Below are positions 11,681-24,174 of a stretch of DNA of 64,000 nt, piece after piece. The translations under genes and the position numbers were made by a program. Under the pieces are notes generated by a model. The model did no database searches. It was given only the letters and a program-made list of their open reading frames with translations, and was not told the DNA's origin. Source of the stretch: Earliella scabrosa (taxonomy: Eukaryota; Basidiomycota; Agaricomycetes; Polyporales; Polyporaceae); NCBI GenBank assembly GCA_022605405.1, contig JABYQQ010000020.1, positions 620,001-684,000 of the forward strand, read 5' to 3'. Each line of letters opens with the position of its first letter. Position 1 is the stretch's first letter.

Positions 11681-12890
11681 TCATGAGCGGCAGAGACGTA
11701 CCAGGTGAATCAGGAGAGAACGGAACTGCAACAGCTTCTCCCACAGTGGCAACTGCTTAGGATCTTCAGTACGGTACTCGAGAAGCTTCGCGACGGAATT
11801 CTCACATTGGCTGGTTGTTCTGCTCTGGACGGTGTCGTGGTCTCGATCCTCGTCCCCAAGGGATGACCATCTCCAGCTCGCCACCTCTCTAGTCAAGGGC
11901 CGATCGTCCCTGAAACCGCGCTCGAGTCCTGCATTCAGACACGCGTCAGACTGATTCGGTGAACTACGAATGGAGCGACGCACTTGTGTCGAAAGAATGC
12001 GGCCGGCGGGTCTCATTCGCCTCCTCCTGCTTCCGCCGTCGCACACAGAACCACAGTAGCGCGACAACGCACGACAGCAAGAACACCGCTACGGATGCGC
12101 CCACAATCATGCCTATTGCTGCAGGACCACGAAGTGATAAATCGTGGTTCTGCGTAGATGTTGTGGAAGACGAAGAGCCTGAGGTGGTAAGGGACACTGA
12201 GGTTGTGACTTGTGAGTTGGAGATCGTCGGTTCCGATCCATCACGAGAGCTGGACGAGCGTGTTGCGGACTCATTCGACTGTGATGAGGTGGATGATGAT
12301 CTCGTTGAAGACGTAGCCTTCGATGAGGGTGGTGGGAGCGGAGTGGGCGAGGAAGTAACCGAGATGTCTGCGGTGTCTGCGTTCCGAAAGTGGATATGAT
12401 CCACAGCTAGGGAAGACCCTAAATTGGTGACCTCGACAGTGTGCGTCCCTAGCGAGTTGACTGTTCTGAAGAGCACGTCGTCCGGCGGATCAGCCGGAGC
12501 AAGGTTGACGACTGAAGGGTCCCCGCCGTCAATCACGATTCTATATTGGACGGCGTCTGTGACTTCCGTGCTGTAGATGGTTACCGGGCCGCCTGTCCCA
12601 ATGTTACAATCAGCCTCCACGACATATCCGGCAGATGAGACCAGTAGAACGGACAAACCATAGTACTGGAAAGAAAAGGAGCCCCCAGGCTCCGAGGTTG
12701 AAGTGAGAGTACCGTTGAAGGAAGAGCTTGAGATGCTCTGCCGCCATGAGCCTTGAAAATCGATAGTCGGGTCGCTGTCGTCCAGCTCAAACTCGTTCGG
12801 GAACTCCTGTGACGAACGCAGAACCCATGATCAGAACTAGCTCTGACCTTCACCTCATACTGGCCCAACACGTACCGACTGAACCGACAT
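11681..12890 (-). CDS. Single-helix membrane protein with beta-sandwich-like ectodomain and Ser/Thr-rich stalk
   Basis: Three exons join in frame: 12890-12876 (MSVQS), 12806-11984 and 11928-11681, total 361 aa. The ectodomain (about residues 6-135) has the pattern of a widespread agaricomycete family: LDDSDPTIDFQGSW, FNGTLTSTSEPGGSFSFQYYG, VQYRIVIDGG, LGTHTVEVTNLG. A Ser/Thr-rich, probably O-glycosylated stalk follows. Then comes one hydrophobic helix (IGMIVGASVAVFLLSCVVAL) directly followed by the stop-transfer run WFCVRRRKQEE. Topology is therefore outside N-terminus, cytosolic tail of about 100 residues. No classical signal peptide precedes the ectodomain. The family resembles fungal cell-surface sensors in layout, but no function is known. 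The first and last exons are inferred from splice sites and phase; the middle exon is firm. Confidence 0.75.
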
Positions 12891-12936
12891 GGCACGCGGA
12901 GCACAGTGAATACGGATTCCTAGGTGACGACTCCGA

Positions 12937-12943
12937 CCTTATA
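12937..12943 (-). promoter_or_regulatory. TATA box of the membrane protein gene
   Basis: TATAAGG lies about 50 bases upstream of the ATG at 12890. This supports the very short first exon. Confidence 0.6.
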
Positions 12944-13312
12944 TCCCAATGGACAGTAATGCGCAGTGGCCCTTGGCGACCATTCACGTCGGCAATGATG
13001 AGCACATGTTCGGAACGTGAGGCCATCTCACGGCAGTAATAACAAGCCTTCCATATATCCGAGTGCTTGTGTCCGTTCGGATCGAGCTGTACGTCGGCAG
13101 TTACCAGCGACTACTTACATCGCTCGCCGTGACCTCCGGCTATGTGTGCGGCGGAAGCCTTCGAGAAACAGATGGTCGTCATTCGTGGAGAGTCAATCAA
13201 TGTATCTGGGGGAAAGGAGGGCTATTATGAGTCATCCAGGACGTCATGTAATATCATCAAACCTTTGCACCTACACCGCACTGCGCTCAGATCATCAGTG
13301 GATCGAATCGTG

Positions 13313-14203
13313 TTAAGCTTCCTGGCGGGACAGCCCAATATCCCTTCCACTGGTTCGACCCACGGATCGGATGTACAGAAAGCGACTGCCATGCAAGACG
13401 TACCTGTCGAGCTGAGATCTGACAACCTGAGTAGGTCCGCAATGGCTGGAGAACGCTAAGTCCGTCGACGTCCTAGTCTCGTGCGAGCTGAATGACATAC
13501 CTTCAATTGTAGACTCGCCAGCCAGTCCGGTCGCAAGCACTTTAGCGCGCCTACCAAAACGGGACAGAAGGAGGCGCGCTAGCGCCTGTACCGAAACGGA
13601 TGGGGACGAGCCTACCTCGTCGCCATCGATGCTGTGTCTCGCCATGTGGGCCTGATACCTCGGATTTGTCGCTGCCCTTCTCTGGCGCCGACGGCACAAC
13701 CATTTCAGAGGAATTCCGAATGTGAAGAGCGGAAGAGTGTTGATCGCACCGCCTCTCAGCGAGGTGCCACGACGAACGACAGTGTCTATCGTACTCCGAA
13801 GTCCAAGGGCCACATGGTAGGGTCATCGATTCTCCTCGCGGCCGCCGAGGGTCGAGCGCTTCTATCCCTATAGCGATGCCTTCCATGTGTGACTGGCCAA
13901 ACAGGCCCGGGGAGCGTTCAAAACATTGAACAGCTGGTGGACACGATGGCCGGTTCTGCGGTCCTCGACCGCAGGTTCTTCGAGGGAGACGATCGTGGCC
14001 TCGTGGATGCCGTCAGCGTAGTGAGAACTTTGATGGTCGAAGCTCCCGGCAGTGGTGATGAATTTGCACGATTGCCTTGACAGGCACCGATGCATGGTCT
14101 TCCTGCGAGTTAGCCAATTGCGAATTTCACAAGGACGCCCTGCACGTACGATGACCTTGCAGATATTCCCCTTGATACCGTACTGGCAGCTCATCGCGCC
14201 CAC
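13313..14203 (-). pseudogene. Possible degraded relative of the neighbouring single-helix membrane protein
   Basis: Three overlapping open frames lie upstream of the intact membrane-protein gene on the same strand. They show, in the right order but in different frames, a Thr/Ser-rich linker (LTTLTASTRPRSSPSK, near 14000), a short GIAIGI segment like the start of the membrane helix, and PLKWLCRRRQRRAA like the basic stop-transfer border. A Ser-containing tail follows. No single splice pattern I tried gives a clean protein. This may be a decayed tandem copy, a real gene with introns I cannot place, or coincidence. Confidence 0.28.
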
Positions 14204-14831
14204 ATGACGTCTCAGCCTTCACATTGCGGTGTGAACGTTTGAACCGTCGAGGTTGACGACCGAACTGCATATGACGATGACTGCGAACGATCAGTGTCTA
14301 GAACCACTGTCTTCTCTGCATCCCCGACATGCCATGACAGAGACGACAGAGACAAGGGCAGGGAAGCAGTGCGGCACAGACCTCACAGGTCCTGATCTCC
14401 ACGCGAGCATGATCGTAGTGCAGCGGCGATCCAGCCGCGACACGGATCCATGTGCATCTTCAAGTTGCTGTGCTCGCTGTGCTCGCTGTGCCAGGTGCTG
14501 TCGGTCTGATTCATGAGGACGCTGCGGTCCCGGAGTAACTGGTTGAGGGGTTGAAGATCAGTACTCAGTACGTAGTGATGATGGTCTGTGCATGTCAAGA
14601 ACATACCACATTGGCAAGAGCACACTGAGACTGTAGAGACAGACCGCAACTCAAGCAACTCCTGTTGAGGGAGGGATAAGGTCAGAACCGTCTATTCGAA
14701 CGTAGGAGGAACGAAGCAGCAGACACGACACCCTAAGCACCATCTAAACACCAGAATTAAGCAAGACTATCCACTCACTCACAACGCGCTATACACTAGC
14801 ATATAGTCCACCAACGAAGCCGCCACGCCGC
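14204..14831. other. Intergenic with a short GTGCTCGCT-type repeat
   Basis: The only notable feature is a tiny tandem repeat, CTGTGCTCG twice, at about 14468-14488. No exon was recognised. Confidence 0.45.
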
Positions 14832-16812
<1,981 letters not shown>

Positions 16813-16894
16813 GTATGGGATCAGGTGGGATGGATGGCTTGAGATAGGAATGGGAGAGGAACGGTGGGAGGGCAGGACGGAGCCATCAGGGCAG

Positions 16895-16901
16895 ATTTAT
16901 A
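16895..16901 (-). promoter_or_regulatory. TATA box of the xylulokinase gene
   Basis: TATAAAT lies about 83 bases upstream of the ATG, a distance repeated at several genes in this window. Confidence 0.6.
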
Positions 16902-17397
16902 GGCTCGACGAGAGGGCAAGAGATTGAAGATTGGTCCGGGAGCTCTCACCTAATGGTCAGAGGCCAGAGTCCACGACCAATGGCGACGGGCCTTCTCAGC
17001 CGGCACTCTCCCTCGCCCTCGTCCTCCACAGAGCGGTCGAGGCCTTTCCCTTCCCCTTCCCCTCGTGCGGGGAAAATGCGGAGGTCAGAGCATTTTGTGG
17101 GGTCCCCGGCGCGCCACGCCGAATAGTCTTGACTCAGAGGTAGTCAAAGGTGTGACCCTGATGATCGTGTGCTGAGAGTCAGCAGGATGGACCCAAGCCT
17201 CGAGCAAACGTAGTGAAGCGTGGATGAACAGGTCCGGCCCGTCGTAGGTCCGGGTCGTGGTAAAAGTTAGTGAGGTCGGGACTCGGAGCCGAGTCACCGA
17301 CGCAGATAGGCGCGCACTGCTCAAGTCGCGAGTTCGAATCCGTCACTGGCGTACATCGAGTAGACATGACGTCTGGAGTCTGTTGACAGTCCTGCCT
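16902..17397. other. Intergenic, pyrimidine-rich patch and transposon flank
   Basis: A CT-rich run (about 17041-17070) is the only feature before the transposable element. The last 8 bases form its left target duplication. A B-box-like GTTCGAATCC at 17332 does not sit in a foldable tRNA. Confidence 0.5.
17390..17397. repeat. Left target-site duplication (8 bp)
   Basis: TCCTGCCT is repeated exactly at 18070-18077, immediately outside the opposite inverted repeat. Confidence 0.85.
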
Positions 17398-17551
17398 TGG
17401 TCTCGTACCCAGACGTAGGAGTACAACAATCCGCACCCCACCACCGCGAGTACTCCGACGTCTGGGGCATTTACCCCCGCCCCTCCTACGTACCCCCTAT
17501 TTCAAATTCAGTCACGGTCACAAGCCCTCGGCGCGCCCGGCGCAGCACGTG
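17398..17551 (+). repeat. Left terminal inverted repeat (154 bp)
   Basis: It differs from the right repeat only at 17544 (A here, C in the other arm). It contains its own hairpin: 17411-17424 pairs with 17450-17463 at 13 of 14 positions. Confidence 0.92.
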
Positions 17552-17915
17552 TATCTCGCGTGAGTAGATTAGATAACAAGATCTGTGCACTCGCACACCA
17601 GAGGGTGTAACCACCAAACTTCCATCGTGTGTATCATTTGAGCTAGACCTGAATACTGAATGCTGGAAAACAAGCCACGAATTAGAGAATCAGTCAAGGG
17701 TTCATCAGGAGCCTTCTGGCGCTGCCACTGGCCTGGTGGCGAGGTCTGTGTAGGCATCTTTGCCACACGGAGTGTTTCAACTCATGCATGATACCTTGTA
17801 CGCCAATGGCGCACTATTCAGTGAATACACCTGAACAAGATACGGTGTAAATTCCACCGAGAGTCGCTGTACTTGGGGTAGACAGTCTCGCGATTCGATC
17901 TAGCCATGCGAAGCG

Positions 17916-18069
17916 CACGTGCGGCGCCGGGCGCGCCGAGGGCTTGTGACCGTGACTGAATTTGAAATAGGGGGTACGTAGGAGGGGCGGGGGTAAATGC
18001 CCCAGACGTCGGAGTACTCGCGGTGGTGGGGTGCGGATTGTTGTACTCCTACGTCTGGGTACGAGACCA
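17916..18069 (-). repeat. Right terminal inverted repeat (154 bp)
   Basis: Reverse complement of the left arm with one mismatch. Confidence 0.92.
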
Positions 18070-18077
18070 TCCTGCCT
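18070..18077. repeat. Right target-site duplication (8 bp)
   Basis: TCCTGCCT, identical to 17390-17397. Confidence 0.85.
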
Positions 18078-18715
18078 CTAAGTTTGCTCCGAAATATTTC
18101 AGCAAGAGCGTCGAGCTCCAGTTTGAGATCACGGATAGGGTATGCGAGGCTTGGACAAGGGCCAAGCAGTGGAGACCTGGATCGCTGAGTAATTCGGGAC
18201 GGGAGACGACGAGATTGAGGCAGTGGACGGCTTGAATAGAAGATAGTCGAGGAGAGGGTGAGTGTGGGAGGGAAAGTGCGAACGATGTCAAGAAGAGAAG
18301 TGGAGGTATATATACCGGTGACCAGAGCAAGGAGATCGGGCGTGCGACTACTTCACAGATGTGACGATCGCAGAAGGGTGAAAGAAGAGGCAGCAAGAGT
18401 ACATATCAAGAGCCACTACTAGCTGAGACAATCTTTCAACGGAAGGATTACGTCCTGAGATTTTATTGACTCTTGTCAACGTACCCAGCCCGACGCAGAC
18501 GATCTGAGTGACATTCAGAGGCATCCCACCCCTTAGCGGCGCTCGAAAGGCGTGCATGAACCGCACGCAACAAACTGTATGCTGTATGCGAAACGCTTGG
18601 ATGATGTTCAGGGGGACATCCTGAATAGGTGAACTATCCGTGAAAGATGGGGGTATACGCAGTTAACGATCCGGCTTTCAGTGACTAACCTACACTCGAA
18701 CCACTGCACCGTACA
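18078..18715. other. Intergenic between the transposon and a membrane protein gene
   Basis: No exon or repeat was recognised. Confidence 0.45.
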
Positions 18716-20241
18716 TCAGACATCCGCGAGGAACGACCTCCCCTGACCCTTATCCTCCTTCGGCGAGATCGCATAGTCCGTCTCCTGCTCGACCGTCTGC
18801 GTGACGTTGAACGAGATGGTCTGGAGCGGATACGTCTGCTGCCCGCCTCCGCCCGAGCCGGCGTGTACCGCGCCCCCAGCCGCGTGCGGGGGGTACCCCA
18901 TGCTGCTACCCTTGTGCGCCCATCCGAGCCCGATGCGGACGGTGATGAGCATGTAGGCGATGCCGGAGACTTGCGGCCAGCAGTTGCTGCCCGGGTAGTG
19001 CAGCGCGGAGCGGAGCTTGTAGGTGATGAAGAAGAACAGGGACCAGGATCTGCCGGGCACGTCGACGTCAGTGACGGATGATCAATATGTGTCTCCGTGG
19101 ACGGTTTGACGTGAAGGAAGAGATGGATGGACGGACGGACGGATGGGACGCACGTGTATAGCGCTGCACTCTCGATGAAGATAGCGAACACTCGCTAAGG
19201 TTTGGAGAGACGTCACGTAAGTCTCGAAGCTGGCGGGGGCAGATGCCGGGCTTACTAGAAGATGATCGCTTGGTGCGCGCATGCTCTTCATGTTGCGTGT
19301 GGCTGACCATATGCGGAAAGAGATCATCCCTAAAATACGCTCCATAAGTTCCGTCATTGATGTGATAGCGCCGTGCTCCACATACCTGTCCCATAGACGT
19401 TGATGCTGCATCGCGGAAGCTCAGTCATCAGAGCGGGCAAACGTTATGAACGTCACATACCAGAGCGTCAAGACACTATCTGCGATGATCCATCGGTCCA
19501 TCGCTTGCGCATAGACGTTGTGCTGATTCGTTTGTACCGTCATTTGGTGAGCCAGACCTATGCATCCCGCTGTGAATGTACCAATGTCAACCTTCACCTT
19601 GTAGTGCAGTGAAGTTTGGGGCTTACCTGTCAAGGCCAGGAGAGCTACCAGAGGGAAAGCGACCACTCGCCAGTCCCGGTTCCAAACGATCCAAGTGCGG
19701 TAAGTCTGCGGACAATTCTCATCAGCTGACATGTCAGTTAGGCATTACAAGGTAGCACGTACGATCATGCCATCGCATATGACTTGCGTGAATAGCATGA
19801 GCGCGATGACTGTTAACTCCGCCCACCGCTTGAGGTCCAGGAAGTACTGCGTCGGAGCTTGGCCGCCCTCGAAGTAGATGAAGCCGTCGAACGCTCGGTA
19901 AACAGAAATGACCCATTGCTGAAGTGCGTCGAGCATCCCGTAATACCACGCGAGGGTCACAAGTCAATTTTGCACAATATCAATAGATCTAGAGCTTCAA
20001 TGCGACTCACCACAGTGACCATGACGAACAGAACCACCGTCGTGACGAAGAGGGGTGACTTCCAGACCGACCATAGGCTTTGAGAGGGGGCGATCGTTGC
20101 GCTGGACAGTGCGGTGAGCTCCCTGTTGCGCTGGTCGACCAGCAATACAAGAGCGGTGCAGGAGAGAACGAGGAAGATGCCGTAGAGCGTGCTTTGAACG
20201 CATATAGCACCGAGGTTGGCCTCTGTGACGGAGACAGCCAT
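18716..20241 (-). CDS. Multi-helix membrane protein, paralogue A
   Basis: The ATG at 20241 opens MAVSVTEANLGAICVQSTLY, followed by a hydrophobic helix (GIFLVLSCTALVLLVDQ). Later exons give LFVTTVVLFVMVTV, then QWVISVYRAFDGFIYFEGGQ, then LMLFTQVICDGMI, TYRTWIVWNRDWRVV and ADSVLTLW. A 20-nt exon (19405-19386, CINVYGT) and GMISFRIWSATRNMK come next. The last exon starts near SWSLFFFITYKLRSALHYPG and ends in a Gly-rich cytosolic-type tail. The layout is about seven helices, as in the fungus-specific seven-helix families that abound in agaricomycetes; no ligand or role is known. Exon order and motifs match paralogue B at 22.7 kb almost one to one. A GGAT/GGAC tetranucleotide run (19124-19147) sits within an intron. 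Exact splice points between some exons are my inference. Confidence 0.78.
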
Positions 20242-20296
20242 CTTGCGATTGTGTCTGCAGATGAGCTACAGCGCTGCTGAGTTGCAAGACGCGAGG

Positions 20297-20303
20297 CTTT
20301 ATA
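20297..20303 (-). promoter_or_regulatory. TATA box of paralogue A
   Basis: TATAAAG lies about 56 bases upstream of the ATG at 20241. Confidence 0.6.
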
Positions 20304-21038
20304 CACCCAGAATTGAGTTCGTGATACGCATCCACCGAGAGAGAAGCGTCTATGGGACACATGCGGTGATGACCTTCTTGTTGCATCGACTGTCACTGGA
20401 GGCGACCGTTGGACGCGGTGATTTGCGTTCTATATGAGTACTGTCTCTCAGCAGTGAATCGCTTACGACTTCCGCCATGGAGCTCGCAAGAAGACTTGCG
20501 TCCTCGTAGGTTGGACGGATGGCTGCTGGATGTCAGTGGCGAAGATGATAGACTTCGAGTCTGAGTACTTACGGCCCAACTATCAGCGCTATGCAACCCC
20601 GGGCTCCACGGCTCATCAGTAGAATCATAGTTCAGAAGCGCTGTAAAGTGAACGATTGACGAGTTCTGAGATAAGTATGTTAATGAAGGCCTGCTGATTG
20701 CAGTGCTTACCTCGAACACCCCATACTCCAGTGGCGGCCCAGCTTCGAGTCAAGAGTCGTCCATAGCATAGCCTTGATCGTGAACGCGCAGCCGACCATA
20801 TGAGACAGGGATCCAAGTCCGGCGACAGGCCACTGGCCAGTGACTACTAGACACACTGAACGCTATCCCGTTGATTGAAGTTGGACGTTGAACGTGTAAA
20901 CGTTTGAGGTCGCATGCCACGCCTGAGGCCTGAGGATACGGTAGGCGCCGCCATGTGCAAGCCACGTGGAGCGGTGACTTGGAGGTTGCAACGTTGAACT
21001 TTGAACTTGAGCTTAGGCTCTCGCGACTCGAGCCAGAT
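20304..21038. other. Intergenic between divergent genes
   Basis: Open frames at 20393-20816 on the minus strand look like chance: they are Ser/Arg-rich, with no motif or clean splice sites. No clear promoter element for the F-box gene was found. Confidence 0.4.
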
Positions 21039-22397
21039 ATGCCTCAGACCTGCACTTCAAGGAACATGATCATTCCCCGCCTACCTCTGGAAACCACCGA
21101 GCACATACTCGGTTTTCTATGTGATGACATGCCTACTCTTACTCGATGCGCTCTTCTGTGTCACACTGTTCTCCCAACTTGTCGCAGACACATCTGGCGC
21201 AAGGTATCCTTGCCTGTGGTCTGTATCACCGACCGGAGCCGCTGGATCTACATACCTGAGGATCAGCAAATCACATCCCAGCTGCCCAGCATGACGCGAT
21301 TTCTGGCAGCCATCGACTCCAATCCCGATCTAGCGTCGTATGTCCGCTCCCTCACGCTAGAATGGCGAGTCCCACACGACGGGGTGCCGATGCCAGATTG
21401 GGACACGGTCAAAGTCTGGGACAAGCTGCCCAATCTGCGCGCACTCACGTTCCGCCGGATGGTTTTCCCTTCCTTGCACATCCTGCTCCCGCTCAGCAAG
21501 GCCTTATCCCTCGAGACACTCGTGTTGGAGGACGTGTTTTGCGCCCTATCCCTCAGCGACATTCTCAATCCAAAACCCCCTGCTCCAGCGGACAGTGTCT
21601 CTACATCATGTCATGGCGCCTCTACTCTCAAATGCCTCAGTATACGTGGAAATGATGAAGATTCCATCGTTGAGCTCGTCGACGCGCTGGTTGAACAGAA
21701 CATGCATGTCTCACTGCAGGAGTTAGCGCTGGGCTGGGACTCGTATGTAATGCGCGAGACGAACGCAGAGGTGATCAGGGCGTCGGCGAGAGTATACGCA
21801 TCACTCGGTACCCAACTGCGCCGCTGTGGCGTGCAGGTCCCTGCTGCGGGTATGTCTGTCTTCATTTCGAAGTTGTCGAATCCGTTGTTTGCTGATGAAC
21901 CGCCATCTCCAGCCAAGGACCCAAGTGACATCTATGCGACCCTCGACAGTCTTCGGCCATGTGGCGCCCTGAAATTGCTCTCTATCCGCGCACCGCGTCT
22001 CACCGTTGCATCATCAAACGGTCGACCGTTCACCTTCCTAGAAGCGCTAGCAAAATTGCTTGCCTCGTCCGACTCTCCTCCATTCCCCCAGCTAGAAGAG
22101 CTCACCATTTACTGGTCACGCTCAACCGACGAATTTCCCGGAGGCGCCGATGCCTGCGCCCTCATCCGGGACGCGTTACTTCCCGAGACCAATCGGAAGC
22201 AGTATCCGTTCCTGAGGCTGTTGAAGGTTCACTCGCATATGGATGGGTTCTGGTCGGACTCGTATCGACGTCGGGTATCCCCTGAGGAGATCCGAGAGGC
22301 AGTGCGTGCAGAGGAGGTGATGTTGAATAAAGGGCTGGGAGCGATTCGGGCAGCAGGGACACGACTGGAGGTGGTCGTGACTGTGGCAAGCCATTGA
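21039..22397 (+). CDS. F-box protein with leucine-rich C-terminal region
   Basis: A single exon of 452 codons. The F-box is at residues 10-50: IPRLPLETTEHILGFLCDD, then TLTRCALLCHTVLPTCRRHI and WRKVSL, matching the LP-E----I---L / C-LVC--W pattern. The rest alternates leucine-rich strands and helices typical of agaricomycete F-box/LRR proteins (LPNLRALTFRRMVFPSLHIL, LETLVLEDVF, GALKLLSIRAPRLTV, QLEELTIYW). F-box proteins are substrate receptors of SCF ubiquitin ligases, and the variable C-terminal region picks the target. ATGs at 21039 and 21066 both precede the F-box; the earlier is used here. The gene lies between the two paralogous membrane-protein genes on the opposite strand, so it may have been enclosed by their duplication. 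Confidence 0.85.
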   Translation: MPQTCTSRNMIIPRLPLETTEHILGFLCDDMPTLTRCALLCHTVLPTCRRHIWRKVSLPVVCITDRSRWIYIPEDQQITSQLPSMTRFLAAIDSNPDLASYVRSLTLEWRVPHDGVPMPDWDTVKVWDKLPNLRALTFRRMVFPSLHILLPLSKALSLETLVLEDVFCALSLSDILNPKPPAPADSVSTSCHGASTLKCLSIRGNDEDSIVELVDALVEQNMHVSLQELALGWDSYVMRETNAEVIRASARVYASLGTQLRRCGVQVPAAGMSVFISKLSNPLFADEPPSPAKDPSDIYATLDSLRPCGALKLLSIRAPRLTVASSNGRPFTFLEALAKLLASSDSPPFPQLEELTIYWSRSTDEFPGGADACALIRDALLPETNRKQYPFLRLLKVHSHMDGFWSDSYRRRVSPEEIREAVRAEEVMLNKGLGAIRAAGTRLEVVVTVASH

Positions 22398-22683
22398 ACA
22401 CGGACCTTTCTGCATGTCGTCTCTCGATCTTCACTTGACGAACGAAGCCGCCGTGTCTCGCAAGACACGTCCATCATCGTCTTTGGGGAGTGTATCTCCA
22501 GCGCCCGATTGGCCGAGGACCATTCTCCAGCCAATCAGAGCGTATAGTAATGCCTCGGGTGGCTGAATGTATTTACAATGGTACTTTGTAGTGCTCGCTG
22601 GCTCCAGCATCTTGAGAATCATACATGCTGAATTGACACAGAATCGCGATCGCAGAATGAACACCGTGCTCCCAGTCTCCCGA

Positions 22684-24174
22684 TCACACCACTGTGAACG
22701 GACCGCCCATATGCTTGTCCTCTCTCAAGGGCGACGCAAAGTGGACGTCCTGGTCATCAGTATGCGTGACGGTCTGGTTGAAGTAGATCGTCCGCAAGGG
22801 GTACGACTGCGGTGCCGGGACAGCGCCCTGGGAAGCCGCATGTCCGACCGACGTCGTGGCCATGATGTTCATCGTGCCCGTAGAGGCGATCGGGCTGAAT
22901 TCGCCCATGTGCGCCCAGCCGAGTCCGATGCGGACCGTGATGAGCATGTATGCGATGCCCGAGACTTGCGGCCAGCAGTTGCTCCCCGGGTAGTGCAGGA
23001 TCGAGCGGACGCTGAAGGTGATGATGAAGAAGAGAGTCCAGAATCTAGTCGTGGGGGAGGGGGTCAGGATAAAGTGCTAGAGCGACATGCTAGGAACTGA
23101 ACGTACGTGTACAGAGCCGCACTCTCGATGAAGATGCTGAGCACGTGCTGGAGTGTCGCCGGAGTCAGATTGCGGGTAGAGAGCGGGCACGATGGATTCG
23201 TACCTGGAACCTGGGAGTGCTCGGCACCCCGACGTGCTTCATGTTCCTTGTAGCAGACCATATGCGGAAAGCAATCATCCCTACGACTCAAACGTGAGTG
23301 ACGGCGCATGTGGGAAGCTCCACACTTGGTGCTGACCTGTTCCATATACATTGATGCTGCGGGAGAGGGGTCGGTGTTCAGGCCGACCCGAAACTTGGAT
23401 ACAGCGCGATACAGTGGGACGTACCAGAGCGTCAAGATCGTGTCAATCAGGATCCAGAGAGCTGCTTGTTGTGCGAACACGCTTGTGACATGCGATTCGA
23501 CATACGCGAGACCAATGCCTCCCGCTGACCAGCAGTTGAGTGAGCATGCACCCGGGACAGGGTGAATGAGAGGACAACGTACCGGTCAGCGCCAAGAGGC
23601 CCAGACAAGGAAGGATAATGACTCGGTAATCTCGGTTCCAGACCACCCAAGTCCGGTAGGTCTGTGAGAGTACGGTATGAGACTGACCTAGACTGCGGGC
23701 TTCAGAGTGTATGATAAACTTACTATCATGCCGTCGCAGATGATTTGAGCAAACACCGTCAAGGAATTGACGACAACCTCCGCCCATATCGTGAAATCAA
23801 GCCAATATTCGGCGGGTGATTGACCCCCTTCGTAGTAGATGAACGCGTCGAAGGCGCGGAAGACCGAGATCATCCATTGCTGGTGGATGAAAGTGTCAGT
23901 GCGATCGTTGCACGTTCTGGAAAACACGCGTACTCACCACAGTGACCAACATGAACAGTATCACAGTCGTAATGAAGAGTGGAGATCTCAATATGGACCA
24001 TCGACTTTGCTTCGACGAGAAGCTCTGGCGAGAGCCCAGCTCGTGTCCGTGTCTGATGTAGAGGAGAGCAAGCGAGATGAATGACAGGACAAAGAATATG
24101 CCGTAGGCTGCGCTCTGAAAGCACACAGAGCCAAGGTTGGCCGCCGAGATGGACTGCGCGGTGGGAGACACCAT
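22684..24174 (-). CDS. Multi-helix membrane protein, paralogue B
   Basis: The ATG at 24174 opens MVSPTAQSISAANLGSVCFQ. Exons read in order: AAYGIFFVLSFISLALLYIR and LFITTVILFMLVTV; then QWMISVFRAFDAFIYYEGGQ to FAQIICDGMI; then TYRTWVVWNRDYRVIILPCL; then GIGLAYVESHVTSV to LIDTILTLW. A 20-nt exon (23356-23337, CINVYGT) precedes GMIAFRIWSATRNMKHVGV. The last long exon (from FWTLFFIITFSVRSILHYPG) ends FTVV. About seven hydrophobic segments are visible. The conserved ITVRIGLGWAH before the tail is identical in paralogue A. Likely a plasma or internal membrane protein of unknown function. The C-terminal tails of A and B differ strongly, so any specificity probably lies there. An AATAAAG run sits about 45 bases upstream. 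Confidence 0.78.

Larger units (their letters stand above)
17398..18069. mobile_element. Non-autonomous TIR transposon, 672 bp, hAT/Mutator-like by its 8-bp duplication
   Basis: The element begins TGGTCTCGTACCC and ends with its reverse complement. The two termini are 154-bp inverted repeats matching at 153 of 154 positions. It is bounded by an exact 8-bp duplication, TCCTGCCT. The 364-bp core (17552-17915) holds no substantial ORF, so no transposase is encoded and mobilisation must be in trans. Eight-base duplications are known for hAT and some Mutator-like elements. The long repeats favour a Mutator-like or foldback type, while hAT repeats are usually short. The near identity of the arms suggests a recent insertion. 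It lies upstream of xylulokinase (585 bases from its ATG) and downstream of a membrane-protein gene, disrupting no exon I can see. Confidence 0.9.

Noticed and set aside
17325..17345. tRNA-like B box GTTCGAATCC just left of the transposon
   Set aside because: The bases around it do not form a T-stem or acceptor stem, and no proper A box sits at the right distance. A partial 7-bp outer pairing is not enough.
19120..19147. GGAT/GGAC tetranucleotide run
   Set aside because: Only a few units and located in an intron; not an array of interest.
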